A DNA stretch of 5,808 nt. Origin: Ktedonobacteraceae bacterium. Its GTDB lineage: Bacteria; Chloroflexota; Ktedonobacteria; Ktedonobacterales; Ktedonobacteraceae. The notes below the pieces were generated by a model. The model was given only the letters and a program-made list of their open reading frames with translations. It did no database searches and was not told the origin of the DNA. The translations under genes and the position numbers were made by a program. Within the stretch, counting starts at the first letter, position 1, and every line of letters begins with the position of its first letter. Where the stretch lies: assembly GCA_014896635.1 (NCBI GenBank), contig JADBKA010000278.1:1-5808 (forward strand), written 5' to 3'. Below, in pieces: positions 5,661 through 5,808 of the stretch.

Positions 5661-5808
5661 CGTTGATCACGGCGTGGCCTGGGGGAGAACAATCCTGGCA
5701 AACTGGCCTGGATGATTTGCCCGCCGACCAGACGAGTAGCGAGACCTGTAGTGCTATCTGCTATAAGTTCTCGACGACACGCAAGGAAGTAATCTTCTGT
5801 TCCCTGCG
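5661..5808 (+). other. Putative structured 5' leader, downstream gene not in window
   Basis: About 148 bases after the promoter hold no recognised gene. One hairpin spans 5740-5773: CGAGA pairs with TCTCG, then CT/AG and GTAG/CTAT with small internal loops. Another spans 5780-5808: CGCA/TGCG and GGAA/TTCC with one A-C mismatch, ending exactly at the window edge. TGGCCTGG occurs twice (5675-5682 and 5704-5711). A frame open from an ATG at 5654 to the edge exists, but its ATG overlaps the -10 box, so it would not be in this transcript. A riboswitch or T-box-type leader is possible (AGTA occurs at 5735-5738), but no diagnostic core is visible. Confidence 0.35.

Noticed and set aside
5654..5808. 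Frame open from ATG 5654 to the window edge (51 codons)
   Set aside because: The ATG overlaps the -10 box of the strong promoter, there is no ribosome-binding site, and the translation shows no recognisable motif. A gene reaching in from an upstream promoter cannot be fully excluded.
5731..5808. T-box leader
   Set aside because: AGTA and a following hairpin are present, but the window ends before any antiterminator core could appear, and a four-base match is not evidence. It stays only as a suggestion for a covariance search.
1..5808. CRISPR arrays, tRNA/rRNA genes, insertion sequences, attachment sites
   Set aside because: No regularly spaced repeats, no cloverleaf or rRNA sequence, no transposase frame and no long terminal inverted repeats were seen on either strand.

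Overview
The window is a compact, all-plus-strand bacterial segment of moderately GC-rich DNA. Genes are separated by short gaps and most have clear Shine-Dalgarno sites. The taxonomy cannot be proven from the sequence. A bacterial cupin-type phosphoglucose isomerase next to a long, kinase-like-fused class I mannose-6-phosphate isomerase would fit Chloroflexota (Ktedonobacteria-like) or a relative; this is a tentative inference.

Region 1 (1-3230) is a hexose-phosphate module. It starts with the C-terminal part of a ROK-family sugar kinase, cut by the window edge and followed by an intrinsic terminator. Next comes a complete cupin-type glucose-6-phosphate isomerase, then a class I mannose-6-phosphate isomerase, and a second strong terminator. 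Together a kinase and two aldose-ketose isomerases would phosphorylate free hexoses and interconvert glucose-6-P, fructose-6-P and mannose-6-P. The mannose-6-phosphate isomerase reading frame is broken: one base is missing near 2794, and the last ~120 residues continue in another frame up to 3165.

Region 2 (3231-5594) is a probable three-gene operon: a short-chain dehydrogenase (SDR), a small alpha/beta hydrolase with a TTG start, and a second SDR that closely resembles 3-hydroxyacyl-CoA dehydrogenase type 2 (HSD17B10-like). Gaps are 18 and 14 bases, and a hairpin terminator follows. The first SDR has an in-frame amber codon at 3532-3534 that separates the NAD-binding half from the catalytic half; all family motifs on both sides are intact.

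Region 3 (5595-5808) has no recognised gene. It holds a near-consensus sigma-70-type promoter (TTGACA, 17-base spacer, TATTAT) and a downstream stretch with several potential hairpins, probably the leader of a gene beyond the window.

I do not see a new defence, mobile or CRISPR-like system. The most notable signals are the two single-base lesions in neighbouring genes (real decay or sequence error), the promoter-like element overlapping the terminator at 3180-3218, and the structured leader at the right edge.
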